From Xiphydria camelus (taxonomy: Eukaryota > Arthropoda > Insecta > Hymenoptera > Xiphydriidae), in contig OY783193.1 in NCBI GenBank assembly GCA_963678675.1, positions 21,631,309 to 21,695,308 on the forward strand: 64,000 bases of DNA, written 5' to 3'. Positions 10,828-21,426 of the stretch are shown here, one piece after another (position 1 is the stretch's first letter; the number at the start of each line of letters is the position of its first letter). A model generated the notes under the pieces. The model was not told the origin of the DNA. It ran no database searches and worked only from the letters and a program-made list of their open reading frames with translations. The translations under genes were made by a program, and so were the position numbers.

Positions 10828-11653
10828 TTAAATATTAACAGAAATTCGCCCTTAGCAACGCTAAGCCACGCCCCTGCCGCCTGAAAGTCGAGAATCCGAT
10901 TTCTCGGGCAATATATATATGTCAAAATGTCACTCTAATTCCGCCTATCTTCGGCGATAGTCGGCCATGATCGGAAATGTCTACACAGATGCGGGTACAC
11001 GCATACGCTATCAAATGTATGCGAGAGTGTGTCAGAGAATATATTCCTTGAATGTTGGTCATGGTTTTCAAAGTGAATAAAATATTTCCATTCGCGTAAC
11101 GATTTCCCTCGCGTTTATTTCGATCCTCGGACGCGCTTGTTAATAAAAAGTGATAATTCAGTGCAATATCGGAGTAATGAATCTCAATAGTGGTGAATGT
11201 GACAGACGCTCCGTATAGTTTAATAATCGTTTGTATTTTTTTCGTTTAATCGTGATAATCAACGAATGCAGTGGTATTTTTCTCTAGTTGTGCCTGTGCA
11301 TCAAGAGCAGGAAAGGAGACGGCCTCAGAAGAATTCCCATCAGATAAGTTTAATTGCCATCTGACAACTTTAACCTCACTTTCGATGGAAGGACGAATAT
11401 CTTTGTGTTCATTCTATTTTTTGTTTTCAGCGCCATGCGAGCATGGGGTGAATCGATGGATTAACAAATAAATTTGATGTTTCTTCTCCATCAAAGCCGT
11501 GGCAGAAGAATAGTAGATGCAATTGAATTGGATCACAACAATCAAGTAATTACTTTAACATTAGTTTTTCTCTATTGATATATTTCCTCCTTCGTACTAT
11601 ATTTTAAATAGTGAAATGCTGGATATAATTTTGTTATTTATAATCTGTTACAG

Positions 11654-11895
11654 AAATAAACGTGCTGCTATTCAATTCCACCCAGAAGGACTCCAAATCA
11701 TGTGCGAACCCGAGGGGGTTTCTTTCGAACGAAGGATCGTCCACTTGTTGTTCCAAGAACCAGCTGCATTGGTTCATTCCGCGAGTTAGATTTGCTGCCT
11801 CGAGTGCATGGACATGCGTCCATCCTTCAATATCCTCCCTGCCATGGTCTTGCTGATTCTAACCTCTGTTGCCACAGCCCGAATGCTCGTTGAAG
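11654..11895 (+). CDS. Candidate first coding exon with signal peptide
   Basis: This non-repetitive island lies between two repeats. A splice acceptor-like TTACAG precedes 11654. From the ATG at 11808 the frame reads MDMRPSFNILPAMVLLILTS followed by VATARMLVE: a charged start, a hydrophobic core and an A-T-A cleavage context, that is, a good signal peptide. The frame ends one base into a codon at 11895, before a weak GT donor (GTTATT). The phase (1) would fit the acceptor of the Dpr-like exon at 46280, whose family has signal peptides, but no first Ig exon was found between them. About 150 bases before the ATG would be 5' UTR. The identity is tentative. Confidence 0.4.
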
Positions 11896-11977
11896 GTTAT
11901 TCCTTATTCTTTCTAGCACAGATCTATATTATGCTGCACCTGTATTCTTCTGAGACTTCCTAAAATAATTATAAAAA

Positions 11978-12355
11978 CCCCATATAATTCAGCCCTGACA
12001 AGTACAATCTTATCGAGCTGTACCCTATCGAGGAGGTCTTTCGATGTAATGATTCCGAAATGTTTCTATGATATGTTTCGCAACATTCGAGAATTTATCG
12101 AGAAATATATATTTCTAACATACGGTAGTATTCACGAATATTGCAAAATATCGCAGGAATGTTACAGAAAAGTTACTTGCAAAAACGTGCTTTGTGGGGT
12201 GTAAATGATTATACCAAAGGCGAAGAAGAGATGAAATAAAAGTGAGGTATATATACACTTCACGTTTGACAGGTCGGTATATAAATTCGAACTTGTGATA
12301 GTATAATACGAAAGAGGAAATATATAAATAAAGAAAAAATATAACAAAGTAGTTC
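11978..12355. repeat. Second copy of the 6963-7330 dispersed repeat
   Basis: Same orientation and order of motifs as at 6963-7330 (ATTCAGCCCTGACAA, CACTTCACGTTTGACAGG, GGAACTTGTGATAG-like), with small deletions. It is interrupted at its end by the palindrome at 12357. Confidence 0.75.
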
Positions 12356-12356
12356 C

Positions 12357-12557
12357 AAATTTTCTCGTTAATAACATTTATAATTCATCGGTAAACTAAT
12401 AATATGTGGAAAAACATGGAAAAAAAATTAGATTGAGGTTTGATGTAAATTTTTACATTGGACTTTTACATCAAACCTCAATCTAATTTTTTCCCATGCT
12501 TTTCCACATATTACTGGTTTACCGACGAATTATAAATGTTATTAACGAGAAAATTTT
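12357..12557. mobile_element. 200-bp palindromic MITE
   Basis: Arms of about 95 bases, starting AAATTTTCTCGTTAATAACA and mirrored at the end, surround a tiny loop near 12455. Near-complete self-complementarity predicts a strong hairpin. It is non-coding and not seen elsewhere in the window. Confidence 0.8.
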
Positions 12558-12814
12558 ATTCCACATGTTTGCAGGTTTACTATAAAGGACAGTAGAAGTC
12601 GCACAATTACGACACCGCCATTTGGAGACGTCCTGTATCAATGCTTACAAATGAATCATTGTTTTTTTAAATCTAAAAAAATATTATTGAGTAGTTTAAT
12701 ACATTTACTTTCAGATGACCGTAATTGATATGCGAAAAAAATAAAATATCTGAAAATAACGAATGAAAAAAGCGTTGTTTTTCGACCTTCCACACTGGGT
12801 GCCCCCCTTAAGGC

Positions 12815-13149
12815 TCTTCACTGCGCGCAACTCTTTCGCGAAACTGTTTCGCGAAAATGTTTCGCGAAAATGTTCAGCGAGTGTCGGGACGAAACGTTTC
12901 GGGTTCCAGGCGAAAATAAGGTGAGCCGCCAGTTTGCGCGAGACAATGGTGCCGGCGAAACACACGGTGCACGTTCACACTGGCGGCACTCGGAAGGCGA
13001 AGCTCTTTGATGCGCGATCGAAAACCGATTGACGTTTGGCTCACTTCGAAACATACTCGCGAAGCAAGTTTCGGGGTGAGTACAAAGTATACACGAGGCG
13101 AGACTAGTTTCGCGAAACAGTTTCGCGAGACAGTTTCGCGCAGTGAAGA
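12815..13149. mobile_element. Small TIR element with TTTCGCG-rich ends
   Basis: The left end TCTTCACTGCGCGCAACTC and right end GTTTCGCGCAGTGAAGA are inverted repeats extending about 40 bases. Both contain repeated TTTCGCGAAAC. It lies at the 5' side of the recombinase gene and supplies the apparent start codon of the long ORF there (13007), so that ATG is not the native start. The target duplication is not clear. Confidence 0.6.
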
Positions 13150-15391
13150 CCCAGCTTTAGATATATTAGATCTAATATACTTTGCAGAGACAGAAAGTAC
13201 ATTAAAGGAAATGAAGAAAAACTTAGAGATACAAGAATCAACAGTCGGTACCGCTTCGTTAAGTGTCACAAAGCCTCTAACACGACCTATTGCCAGTAAT
13301 AAAAATGAGCAGTCGACAAAGGAGCAGATTGAGCATACCGTTTCCTTTGTAACACGAAAAAGAAAGAGATTAATAGCAGAAAAATGCGTCGAGAGTTCAA
13401 CGTCTATCAAAAAAAAACCAAATTTAATACAAAGCACTAGAAATGAAATGTCGTTGACACCAATCTTGGCTAACAACTCTACTGCAGATAATAGCAATAA
13501 CAGCGATAGTGAGAATAGTAGCTTACCGCCTAGTGGACTCACAGATATACTAGACATTCTCGACTCAAACAAGGAGGACTTTAGAGAAACAATTTATAAT
13601 AACGATAAGGAAGATGGTAACGAAAACAATAACGATGTAGATACTGACAATAAGATAAGCTACAAAGAGAAGAATGATAATTTCGACTATGATGACAGAA
13701 ATACTAATGAGAAAGACAATAATAATGATTACACAAGCAATAATATAAATTACAGCGAAGATGAGAATTGTGACAGCGATAAGGATTTCATCGTTGGAGT
13801 AGAAAACAATAGCAGCAGTATGAGCAATGACGAAAGTAATCACGGTAATAGAGAGATTAACAAGCATAGTCATAACATTCACAGTAATTTTATTAACAAT
13901 TCCGTGAGATCCACAGTCGAAGATTCCGATTACGTACCAAGTTCAAGCCTGGAGTATTTATCAAAAACTGCTGAATCTACTATAAATAGTTCCAGACGAT
14001 CTTCAATATGCAAGACCAGGAAAAGTTTTGACAATTCATTATTAAAAGACTTATCCCCCCTTGATAGTCGTAATCTATATATATCTGTCTCGAAGGAAGA
14101 TGAAAAAAGAACGGTGAAAAAACATTTCTGCCCATATTGCAAAACTTTGCAAACGAAATTTGCACGGCACGTAGAAGCAAAACATAAAACGGAGTCTGAT
14201 GTTCAAAAGTACATACTTCTACCGAGAGGTAATCCAGAACGACTAAAAATTATTGACAGTATTCGAAAATATGGCGACTTCTTACATAACACACATAATA
14301 ATTTGAATACGGGCTCTCTTATTGTCTGTAGGCGGCGTATGCCAAAGTTTAAAAAAGCAGCTGAAGATTATCTTTGTTGTGTTAATTGCAAGGGGTACTT
14401 TTCAAAACGAACCTTACGAATTTATTTTCCTAAATGTAATGCAAAACATAAGAAAGGCGTACGTAACTGTTACGAGTAGACGAATTACGGGTTATATTCA
14501 CAATCGCGCGAATGATGTTCTTCGACGAACCATATTTCCTGTACTGAGAGATGATAATGTCACAAGATCAATTAAATATGATGAATTGTTAATTCTATAT
14601 GGGAACAAAATGTGTAATAAGTATACATATACGCATCAACACGATTTGATACGAGCCCACTTGAGACTGCTCGGACGCCTCAAATGCAGCATAATGAAAA
14701 TTGATAGTAAACTTACTGATTTTGGATCACTTTATGATCCTCGATATTACGATGTTGCAATAGAAGCGGTAAAAGAATGCGCTGGTTACAATTCAACTAC
14801 ACAGATGTTCAGAGCACCGGCTGTTGCAAGTATGCTCGGCACATTATTAAAAAAATGTGGTCGTCAACGCATAGCAGAATGCATTAAAAAAAAGATGAAG
14901 AGGCGAAAAAAAGTGCAGAGGATTTTCTTCTTTTATTTGATGACGATTTCCCTTCTACCATTAATAAAAAAGTAATGGAAGATCAAAATAGCAACAAACG
15001 TAAAAAGAAGACAGTTCTTCCATCAACGAAAGACATTCAATGCTTACACAAATATTTAAAGAATAAATGCTTGGATGCCATGCAAATTTTAAATAGAGGT
15101 TTCGATGAGTTGGCATGGCAAACATTATCTGAATGCACTCTCATTTTGGTTCAAATGTTCAACCGACGAAGAGCGGGGGAAATAGAACGACTTCTCATTA
15201 CCGACTTTGAAAATCAAGAAATTATTGACAAGAATGTTAATCCAGATATGTATAACAAATTATCTAAAGAGTCTCAGGATTTTGCAAAACAATATATTCG
15301 AATTACAATACGAGGAAAATTAGGCAGAACAGTTCCTGTACTACTCCACCAAACTCTCATAGAGTGGATTAACATGATCCTTAAATATAGA
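13150..15391 (+). pseudogene. Zinc-finger tyrosine-recombinase-like gene, 5' part
   Basis: The long reading frame has an Asn/Asp/Ser-rich low-complexity N-terminus, then a C2H2-like finger (CPYCKTLQTKFARHVEAKH, about 14130-14185) and a Cys-rich second finger (CVNCKGYFS, with the first His replaced). After a frameshift near 14460 comes the arm-binding/core region (to about 14890), then after a second frameshift in an A-run (about 14886-14895) the first catalytic-box sequence FNRRRAGEIERLL (Arg box I of tyrosine recombinases) at about 15160-15200. The frame is cut at 15391 by an LTR retrotransposon and resumes at 21427. Crypton-like and repeated insect recombinase genes look like this. It is called a pseudogene because of the frameshifts and the insertion. 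Confidence 0.75.
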
Positions 15392-15704
15392 TGTAGGATC
15401 ATTCCGATTTTGCGACACTTCAAACTATACTCGACCGTTCTCCGTTTAAGACTGCCTGCTCGTTTCCTGCTTCGCTCATCTGACTCCCTCTAAACCATAC
15501 AATGCCTCTCGTTCACTCTTCTCCACCTTCTTCACCAATTCTCAATCACGCCTTTGTTTCATTCCACATCCTTACGCCCTGCCACGCACTACGCAATCAC
15601 CCGATACCTTCGCCTAAATACCCGGAATCGCAGACGCCCTGCCACGCACTACCCAATCACCCGATACGCTCGCCTAAATACCCGGAACCGCACGCACTTC
15701 TACA
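15392..15704 (-). repeat. LTR (3' LTR of the minus-strand element)
   Basis: Bounded by TGTAG...CTACA. It carries two direct copies of a 66-base block with GCCACGCACTAC and CCTAAATACCCGGAA. It is 13 bases longer than its partner because of TCTCCACCTTCTTCAC-type sequence near 15526. The last codons of the polyprotein run into this LTR: the stop TAG uses its first bases on the minus strand. Confidence 0.92.
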
Positions 15705-16017
15705 CTCGGCCATCCTGTTCTTCAGTATCATCCTCGATACTGCCTGCTTCCTCCATATAGTCTGCGTAGTCGTCATCCTCTGGTTCTACACCATCTTCCC
15801 AGCCGAACAGCTTGTCAATGTTATTTGACCAGGGTTTCATGTGGTCTGCTGACGTACTTGTTTTAGCTGGACCTTCGTGTGTACCGATTTTCTCTACCAG
15901 GTAGCGATTATTCCTTAGTACTGTGACAACTCGGTAAGGGCCTAGAAATTTGCGGTATAGTTTCAGCCCAGGTGCCATCTGTGTTCGTTGAATTGCCACA
16001 AGATCATCGGCTTTATA
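15700..16017 (-). pseudogene. Integrase C-terminal segment after an in-frame stop
   Basis: It continues the integrase frame directly after a TAG codon at 16018-16020 (plus-strand CTA). It contains the GPY/F-type motif FLGPYRVVTVLRNNRYLVEK and an acidic C-terminus. Known gypsy integrases end with such a module. Without the stop it would be one protein with the ORF at 16021-17210. No chromodomain is evident. Confidence 0.8.
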
Positions 16018-17210
16018 CTACTGTTTTGGACTCTTGCGCTTTTTGTTAAATGTCTTGCGATTTTCTTCTGGTACTTTTAGTAAATTTGCACGTGCTTCAT
16101 CTCGGAGAGTACTTCGTTGTTCTTCGAAGATTTCAACGATTTCTTTGTCTACTATTTCCCGTAGTGTTGGGTCATCTTTAAGTTTCATTTTCACTCCCAT
16201 CAGTAATTCGAAGGGCGTTTTACCGATGCTTCGATTGAATGTTGAATTAATCACTTTTTGTACTGTATCAACCTGTTTATACCATTCCATTGGTTTTTCA
16301 ATGGATAATTTTGTCAGAATGGGTATAATGACACGATTTATATGTTCTACTTGTCCATTTCCCCTTGGAACTCCAGTTGTAATTAATACATGCTCAATTT
16401 TCTCCTCACTGCAGTACTCCTTGAACGCGTTGGATGTAAAAGCAGTTCCTCTATCTGAGATAATTCGTTGTGGGTTACCAAATGTAACTGCTTGTCTGTT
16501 CATACGTGTAATAACTTCCTCAGCAGTCGTTGACTTCGTTGGATAAATCCACACAAATTTCGTGAAGGCATCCACGACGACGTATAGGTGGTTGTAACTT
16601 TTCTTTGTAGACGGCATGGGGCCCAAGTGGTCCACGTGATAGGTGTCCAATGGCTTGTCACCTTTTCCAATTGGATTGAGCCAGCCTTCAGCTTTTCCCT
16701 TTTTCTTTTCTGCCAACAAACACTGTATACAATTTTCAATATATTTTTGGATTTTTTCACGCATTTTGGGGAACCAAAATTCTTGCATCAATGAATATTC
16801 TGTCTTCTTCCACCCGAAGTGTCCTCGGTCATGAGCCTGGTGAATGACCTCACGCTGCATGCTCCTGGGGACTACCAGCTGTTCAATGCCGTTGCTTTCT
16901 CGATAAAGAACTTTTTGCCCTTTCAACTTGAATTCTTGACTGTTTTGTTGTTTAATATTTCCGATCAATTTTAGAAGTTCTGAATCCTCTTGTTGAGCTC
17001 TCTGAATTTTAACAATCAATGTGTCCTGGTTTTGGTCAATGCATAACACTGTCACAGGGTTGCGACTCAGTGCGTCGACGTGTTTCATTGCCGTTCCTGG
17101 TCGGTGCTCAATAGTGTACTGGAACTGTTCTAGCAGTAACACCCAATGTGACACTCGTAGACAGGTGTCCTTCTTCTTCATGGTCATGGCAAAGGCACGA
17201 CAATCAGTTA
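16018..17210 (-). pseudogene. RNase H end and integrase of the gypsy-type pol
   Basis: The frame opens with the end of RNase H (TDCRAFAMTMKKKDT, and DALSRNP with the last catalytic Asp). Integrase then shows its HHCC finger (residues H131, H135, C165, C168 of the ORF) and the catalytic triad D198, D257 and E293, spaced D,D-35-E, in the contexts YHVDHLGPM, IISDRGTAF and GQVEHINR. The first five residues of the open frame come from the inserted palindrome, not the element. The upstream half of pol is at 17888-20963. Confidence 0.9.
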
Positions 17211-17887
17211 CACTGGTCAACAAAATTACATTTTTTTTCTGTTACACGAACCAGACCAGGTGATTCTTATAGATTTATGTGCGCTAAAAGCGAATCTGAC
17301 TCTCAAATTTGCGTATCACGTCAGGATTTTGAAATAGTTGAGGTTAAATATACGAAAACGGGCGATTTTGGCCATATTCACGGGTTTATTACAATGAAAC
17401 TAAAAAATTGTTCTTAATTGCACTTACAGCATTTGAAAGTGTCGTTTTTGAAATTTTCAATACATTACTTGATTGTTCCTAAACGATTTTACAAAGCCAA
17501 ATTTCAGTACGACAAGTCGATCATGTAGGTCCACCGCGCCACGCGCCTAACTGTATCAGGCGCGTGGTGCGGTGGACCTACATGATCGACTTGTCGTACT
17601 GAAATTTGGCTTTGTAAAATCGTTTAGGAACAATAAAGTAATGTATTGAAAAGTTTAAAAACGACACTTTCAAATGCAGTAAGTGCAATTAAGAACAATT
17701 TTTTAGTTTCATTGTAATAAACCCGTGAATATGGCCAAAATCGCCCGTTTTCGTATATTTAACCTCAACTATTTCAAAATCCTGACGTGATACGCAAATT
17801 TGAGAGTCAGATTCGCTTTTAGCGCACATAAATCTATAAGAATCACCTGGTCTGGTTCGTGTAACAAAATCACCGTTGACCAGTGTT
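17211..17887. mobile_element. hAT-like palindromic MITE inside the retrotransposon
   Basis: The ends CACTGGTCAAC and GTTGACCAGTG bound two long arms meeting near 17548 (CGCGCCT...AGGCGCG). The flanks read ATCAGTTA on the left and ATCAGTTATC, partly doubled, on the right, which fits an 8-bp target duplication typical of hAT elements. It splits RNase H between FKIT and TDCRAF. There are no ORFs of note. A 36-base fragment of the same family is at 56855-56890 (TTTTTAGCG...AATCACC). Confidence 0.75.
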
Positions 17888-20800
17888 ATCAGTTATCAGT
17901 TATCTTGAAGGGGATTCCTAGTAAATAAATTCTAAACTTCTTTAATGCTTTGACCACAGCTAACATTTCTAATTCGAAACTTGTATATTTCTCTTCAGCT
18001 ACACTGGTCTTCCAGCTGGCGTAGTAGATTGGATGAAATAAGTTGTCATCTGGGTTTCTCTGTAGTAAAATCGCTCCGAGACCACCCATACATGCATCAG
18101 TGTGGAGCTCCGTCTCTGCACCAACACGGTACAGTCGCAGTACTGGTCTATCTATCAATGCACCTTTTAAATCTTCAAACGCAGCTTCTTGATCAGGACC
18201 AAACTCAAATTTGACGTTATTTCTTAACAAATTTGATAACGGACGTGCACGAATAGCAAACTGGAATATAAATTTACGAAAATATCCAGTGAGGCCCAAG
18301 AAACTCTGAATTTGTTTAACGGTTTTTGGTTTTGGAAATTTAGCCACTGCTTCTGTCTTCTTTTCTGATGGGTAATAACGTCCAGCTTTGATGAGATACC
18401 CCAAGTATTCAACTTGGGTGACTAAAAATTGGCACTTCTTCCAGTTGATTACCAGACCGTATTCGCTCGCTGTTTTCAACACCGTAGCTAATTTTTGTAC
18501 ATTCTCCTCTATTGTCTTGGATGCAATAATTAAATCATCTAGATAATTATGCACGATACCTTTCTCGATTAGCTCTTTAAAGACTACTCTTACGTGTCTC
18601 TGGAATACCGCTGGTGAGTTGGCGAAACCAAACGGCATTCTGCAAAACTCCCAATGTCCGTCGGGTACAACGAAAGCTGTATATTTAATACTTCCTTCTT
18701 CTACGGGTACCTGGAGAAATCCATCCTTAAGATCCAGTGTACTAAACACTTCAGCATCTTGCAGTTTATCAAGCTGATCTTCAATCAGGGGAAGCGGATT
18801 CCTATCCCTGATCACTTTTTTGTTTAACATGCGATAGTCAATACACAATCGAAATTCACCATTCTTCTTTTCCACTAATACGATTGGACTTGCGTAATCC
18901 GACGTACTTGGCCGCACTATTCCTCTTTTCACCCAATCGGCGATGATCTGGTTGACTATTTCTCTTTGACTCACTGACAAGCGACGGGGATGTTGATGCA
19001 CTGGGATGTTATCGGTCAGCATTATCTGTAATTTTACACCACTGTTTTTCGTCTTTATCAGTTCATAGTTTTCAATCAACTCGCGCATTTTGTCCTTTAA
19101 TTCTGAATCCACCAGGTGATTTAATGACACTTCGTATTCATCGTCCGGTTCATCAAGAACATTGATGTTCAATACCTCTTTCCACCCCGGATCATTGGTT
19201 TGTACTGTAGTTTCTTCAGCTTTCAACTGGCTCACCGTTGCTTGTTTATTTCTCAACGTAACTTCTGCAAATTCGGACAATTCGCCACCAATCAGTAAAT
19301 TATGTCCAAGATAATGATCTGGAACAACATCAAATGCGAAATTGAATGTCATTCCGTCAATCGTCAGCTCAGTTATGAAACGTCCCATGGTATACTGCGA
19401 AACAGGTATACCAACACCGTTGAACGACACTACTTTTGGCTCCAACGGTGGAGCTCCCAATTGCAAATAGAGGCTGGCACGAATTAAATGAATATCACTG
19501 GCTGGATCAATTACGGCTGTCACTTCTGTTCCCATAATTTCAACTTTTTTATACGTCTTTTTATCCGTTGATTGTCTTGATTTTACTGCATCGACTCTCA
19601 CCTTGGCACTAGTAGAATTATTTTTCGTGGTACCGCTTCTTTCAACCTTTTTTGGCTGTGTACACTTTGGAGCTACGTGTCCATATTGATCACAGTTAAA
19701 ACATTTTGGTCCCTTATCCTTATCAGGGCAATTGTTTGACACATGACTTTTACTTCCGCAATTAAAACATCGTTTCACTTTTTCTTTCGTTGCATCTGGT
19801 GTTTCAGTAGGTTTCTTATTTTTATCGCTGCTTTGTTGCTTTGCCTGTGATGCTCTTTTGTCGTTTGCTTTCTGTATCTCATACTGTTGCAATTTTTTTC
19901 GCAATTCTTTAATCGTAGTAGCCGCGTAGAGAATCGTTTTATGATGCTCTTCATCAGGAATACCGTCAATGATATATTGTATCTGAGTTTCAACTTCAAT
20001 ATCGGCATGGCTGGCTATCTCCAGCATACGATATACATAGGCTTGATACGTCTCGTCGGACTTTTTCTTAGTCGAACTTAACTGCTTGTGGACCTGTTTA
20101 CTATTCGTAGTCTTCGCGAATTCACCAATTAACGTTTTTTTAAGCTTCACCCAGGTCTTGGCACGACATTCGAAGCGAGCAAATAATTTTGCTGAACCTT
20201 GGAGCTTCCTTTTGGCATTTACCACTTTTTCCACGTCAGTCCAGTTCGCCATTTCCGCTGTTTCTTCAAAACTTAAGATCCGCTGGCGAATATTTTCACC
20301 TTTATCACCACTAAATGTCTCAATGGTATCAGTAACGTCTTTGAAATTCAATTTAGGTTTACCACGCAATTGTCGAGCCAACTGTTCCAGGACGCGTAAA
20401 TTTGCACCTTCACCCGGATCACCATCACTTTGTTCTTGAACTTCTTCTTCTTCACTATCATCGTCTTCTTCATTGTTATCTTCTTCTTCTTCTTCAATAT
20501 CACCGTCTTCTTCCGCAGCTTGCAACGCTTCTTGCAATCGTTTTACCAGTTCCGCTTTTTTACCCGTGGCTGGCAATTTTAAAGCACGTAACTGAATTTT
20601 CAGAGCAGCCACTGACAGGGTTGCTAAACCGCGTTCGTCTTCGTTTTCACCATCACCTTTGGAATTATCTTCTTTTGTCTGCTTGTCGCCTTGAAGTCCA
20701 CCGTGACTGACACTTGCCGATTTTTCCTTTGGATCCGGATTCTGCAACGCTAATGCTTGCAGTGCTTCGTGTAATCTTCGAGCTAAATCCGCCTTGGTAC

Positions 20801-20897
20801 CCTTGGTAGTGATACCCAGTTCTTTTAATTTCTGCTTTAACTCATCCACCGTCAATGACTCCACGTCATGGAGTGCGCTTTTATCGTGGTCACTCAT
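17888..20897 (-). pseudogene. Gag-Pol with two SAP domains, protease, RT, RNase H start
   Basis: The frame opens at 20963, but the likely start is the second Met (20897, MSDHDKSALHD). Using the residue count from 20963: SAP-like helix-extended-helix motifs at 36-70 (LTVDELKQKLKELGI) and 115-149 (LSVAALKIQLRALKL), an acidic stretch 151-178, a capsid-like region 185-370, and CCHC knuckles at 399-412 and 421-434. Protease follows, with catalytic Asp at 486 in the unusual context VIDPASD. Reverse transcriptase has FSTLDLKDGF at 740-749 and YLDD at 807-810. RNase H starts at about 950 (HTDACMGGLGA). Gag and Pol share one frame with no shift. The frame is cut at the hAT-like insertion. Confidence 0.9.
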
Positions 20898-21100
20898 TTT
20901 TAAACAAAATAAAAATGAATTCGTTCGCCTTTGATTGTCAAATATCCGTCTAATATTTAACAATTTATCACTGCAATCACGTCACGTAGTAAAATAAACG
21001 TGAATTCGTTCGCCTTTAATTGTCAAATCCCATAGGCCGTCTGCCTACCGCGCCCCACGCTTGATGATCACCACCGTTAATAATTCGCAAAACCGGCGGG

Positions 21101-21118
21101 ATCCCGGACGAGCCCCCA
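21101..21118 (-). promoter_or_regulatory. Primer-binding site for tRNA-Pro
   Basis: On the minus strand, four bases after the 5' LTR, the sequence TGGGGGCTCGTCCGGGAT is complementary to the conserved 3' end of tRNA-Pro. All 18 positions agree with the pattern known from tRNA-Pro-primed retroelements. It fixes the element's orientation and the 5' LTR boundary at 21123. Confidence 0.9.
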
Positions 21119-21122
21119 ATTT

Positions 21123-21422
21123 TGTAGGATCATTCCGATTTTGCGACACTTCGAACTATACTCGACCGTTCTCCGTTTAAGACTGCCTGCTCGTTTCCTG
21201 CTTCGCTCATCTGACTCCCTCTAAACCATACAATGCCTCTCGTTCACTCTTACCAATTCTCAATCTCGCCTTTGTTTCATTCCACATCCTTACGCCCTGC
21301 CACGCACTACGCAATCACCCGATACCTTCGCCTAAATACCCGGAATCGCAGACGCCCTGCCACGCACTACGCAATCACCCGATACGCTCGCCTAAATACC
21401 CGGAACCGCACGCACTTCTACA
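21123..21422 (-). repeat. LTR (5' LTR of the minus-strand element)
   Basis: 300 bases bounded by TGTAG...CTACA, nearly identical to 15392-15704 except for the 13-base indel and a few substitutions. It abuts the primer-binding site on the inside and the TAGA duplication on the outside. Confidence 0.92.
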
Positions 21423-21426
21423 TAGA

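Larger units (their letters stand above)
8137..11600. repeat. Right arm of the very large inverted repeat
   Basis: Segments 8137-8368, 10832-11183 and 11186-11600 are the reverse complements, in reverse order, of 5093-5008 with 3399-3262, 3260-2901 and 2897-2520. The arm is interrupted once, by the TTAA-flanked element at 8373-10827. Removing that element brings TGTTATAAG and ATATTAACAG together, as in the left arm near 3245-3262. The diverged end at 11186-11600 shows CAATAGTGGTGAATGTGACA once more. Confidence 0.75.
15392..21422 (-). mobile_element. Ty3/gypsy-type LTR retrotransposon, near complete
   Basis: A 6,031-bp element in minus orientation, inserted in the recombinase gene with a TAGA target duplication (15388-15391 and 21423-21426). 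It has two LTRs (313 and 300 bp), a primer-binding site for tRNA-Pro, a fused gag-pol frame and integrase. The coding order PR-RT-RNase H-IN is that of Ty3/gypsy. No envelope gene is present. It is interrupted in RNase H by the hAT-like palindrome at 17211-17887 and has one in-frame stop near 16018, so this copy is inactive. The LTRs remain similar apart from one 13-base indel and scattered substitutions, so the insertion is not very old. Confidence 0.92.

Noticed and set aside
12874..13572. A 232-codon minus-strand ORF
   Set aside because: It lies opposite the recombinase reading frame and the TIR element; it is a shadow without motif.
13565..13882. A hydrophobic 105-codon minus-strand ORF resembling a membrane protein
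   Set aside because: It is the antisense of the Asn/Asp-rich low-complexity region of the recombinase gene, which reads as Ile/Val/Leu on the other strand.
15392..21422. An endogenous retrovirus with envelope
   Set aside because: The tRNA-Pro primer site suggested it, but pol ends directly at the LTR and no env frame exists; pol has the gypsy-type order.
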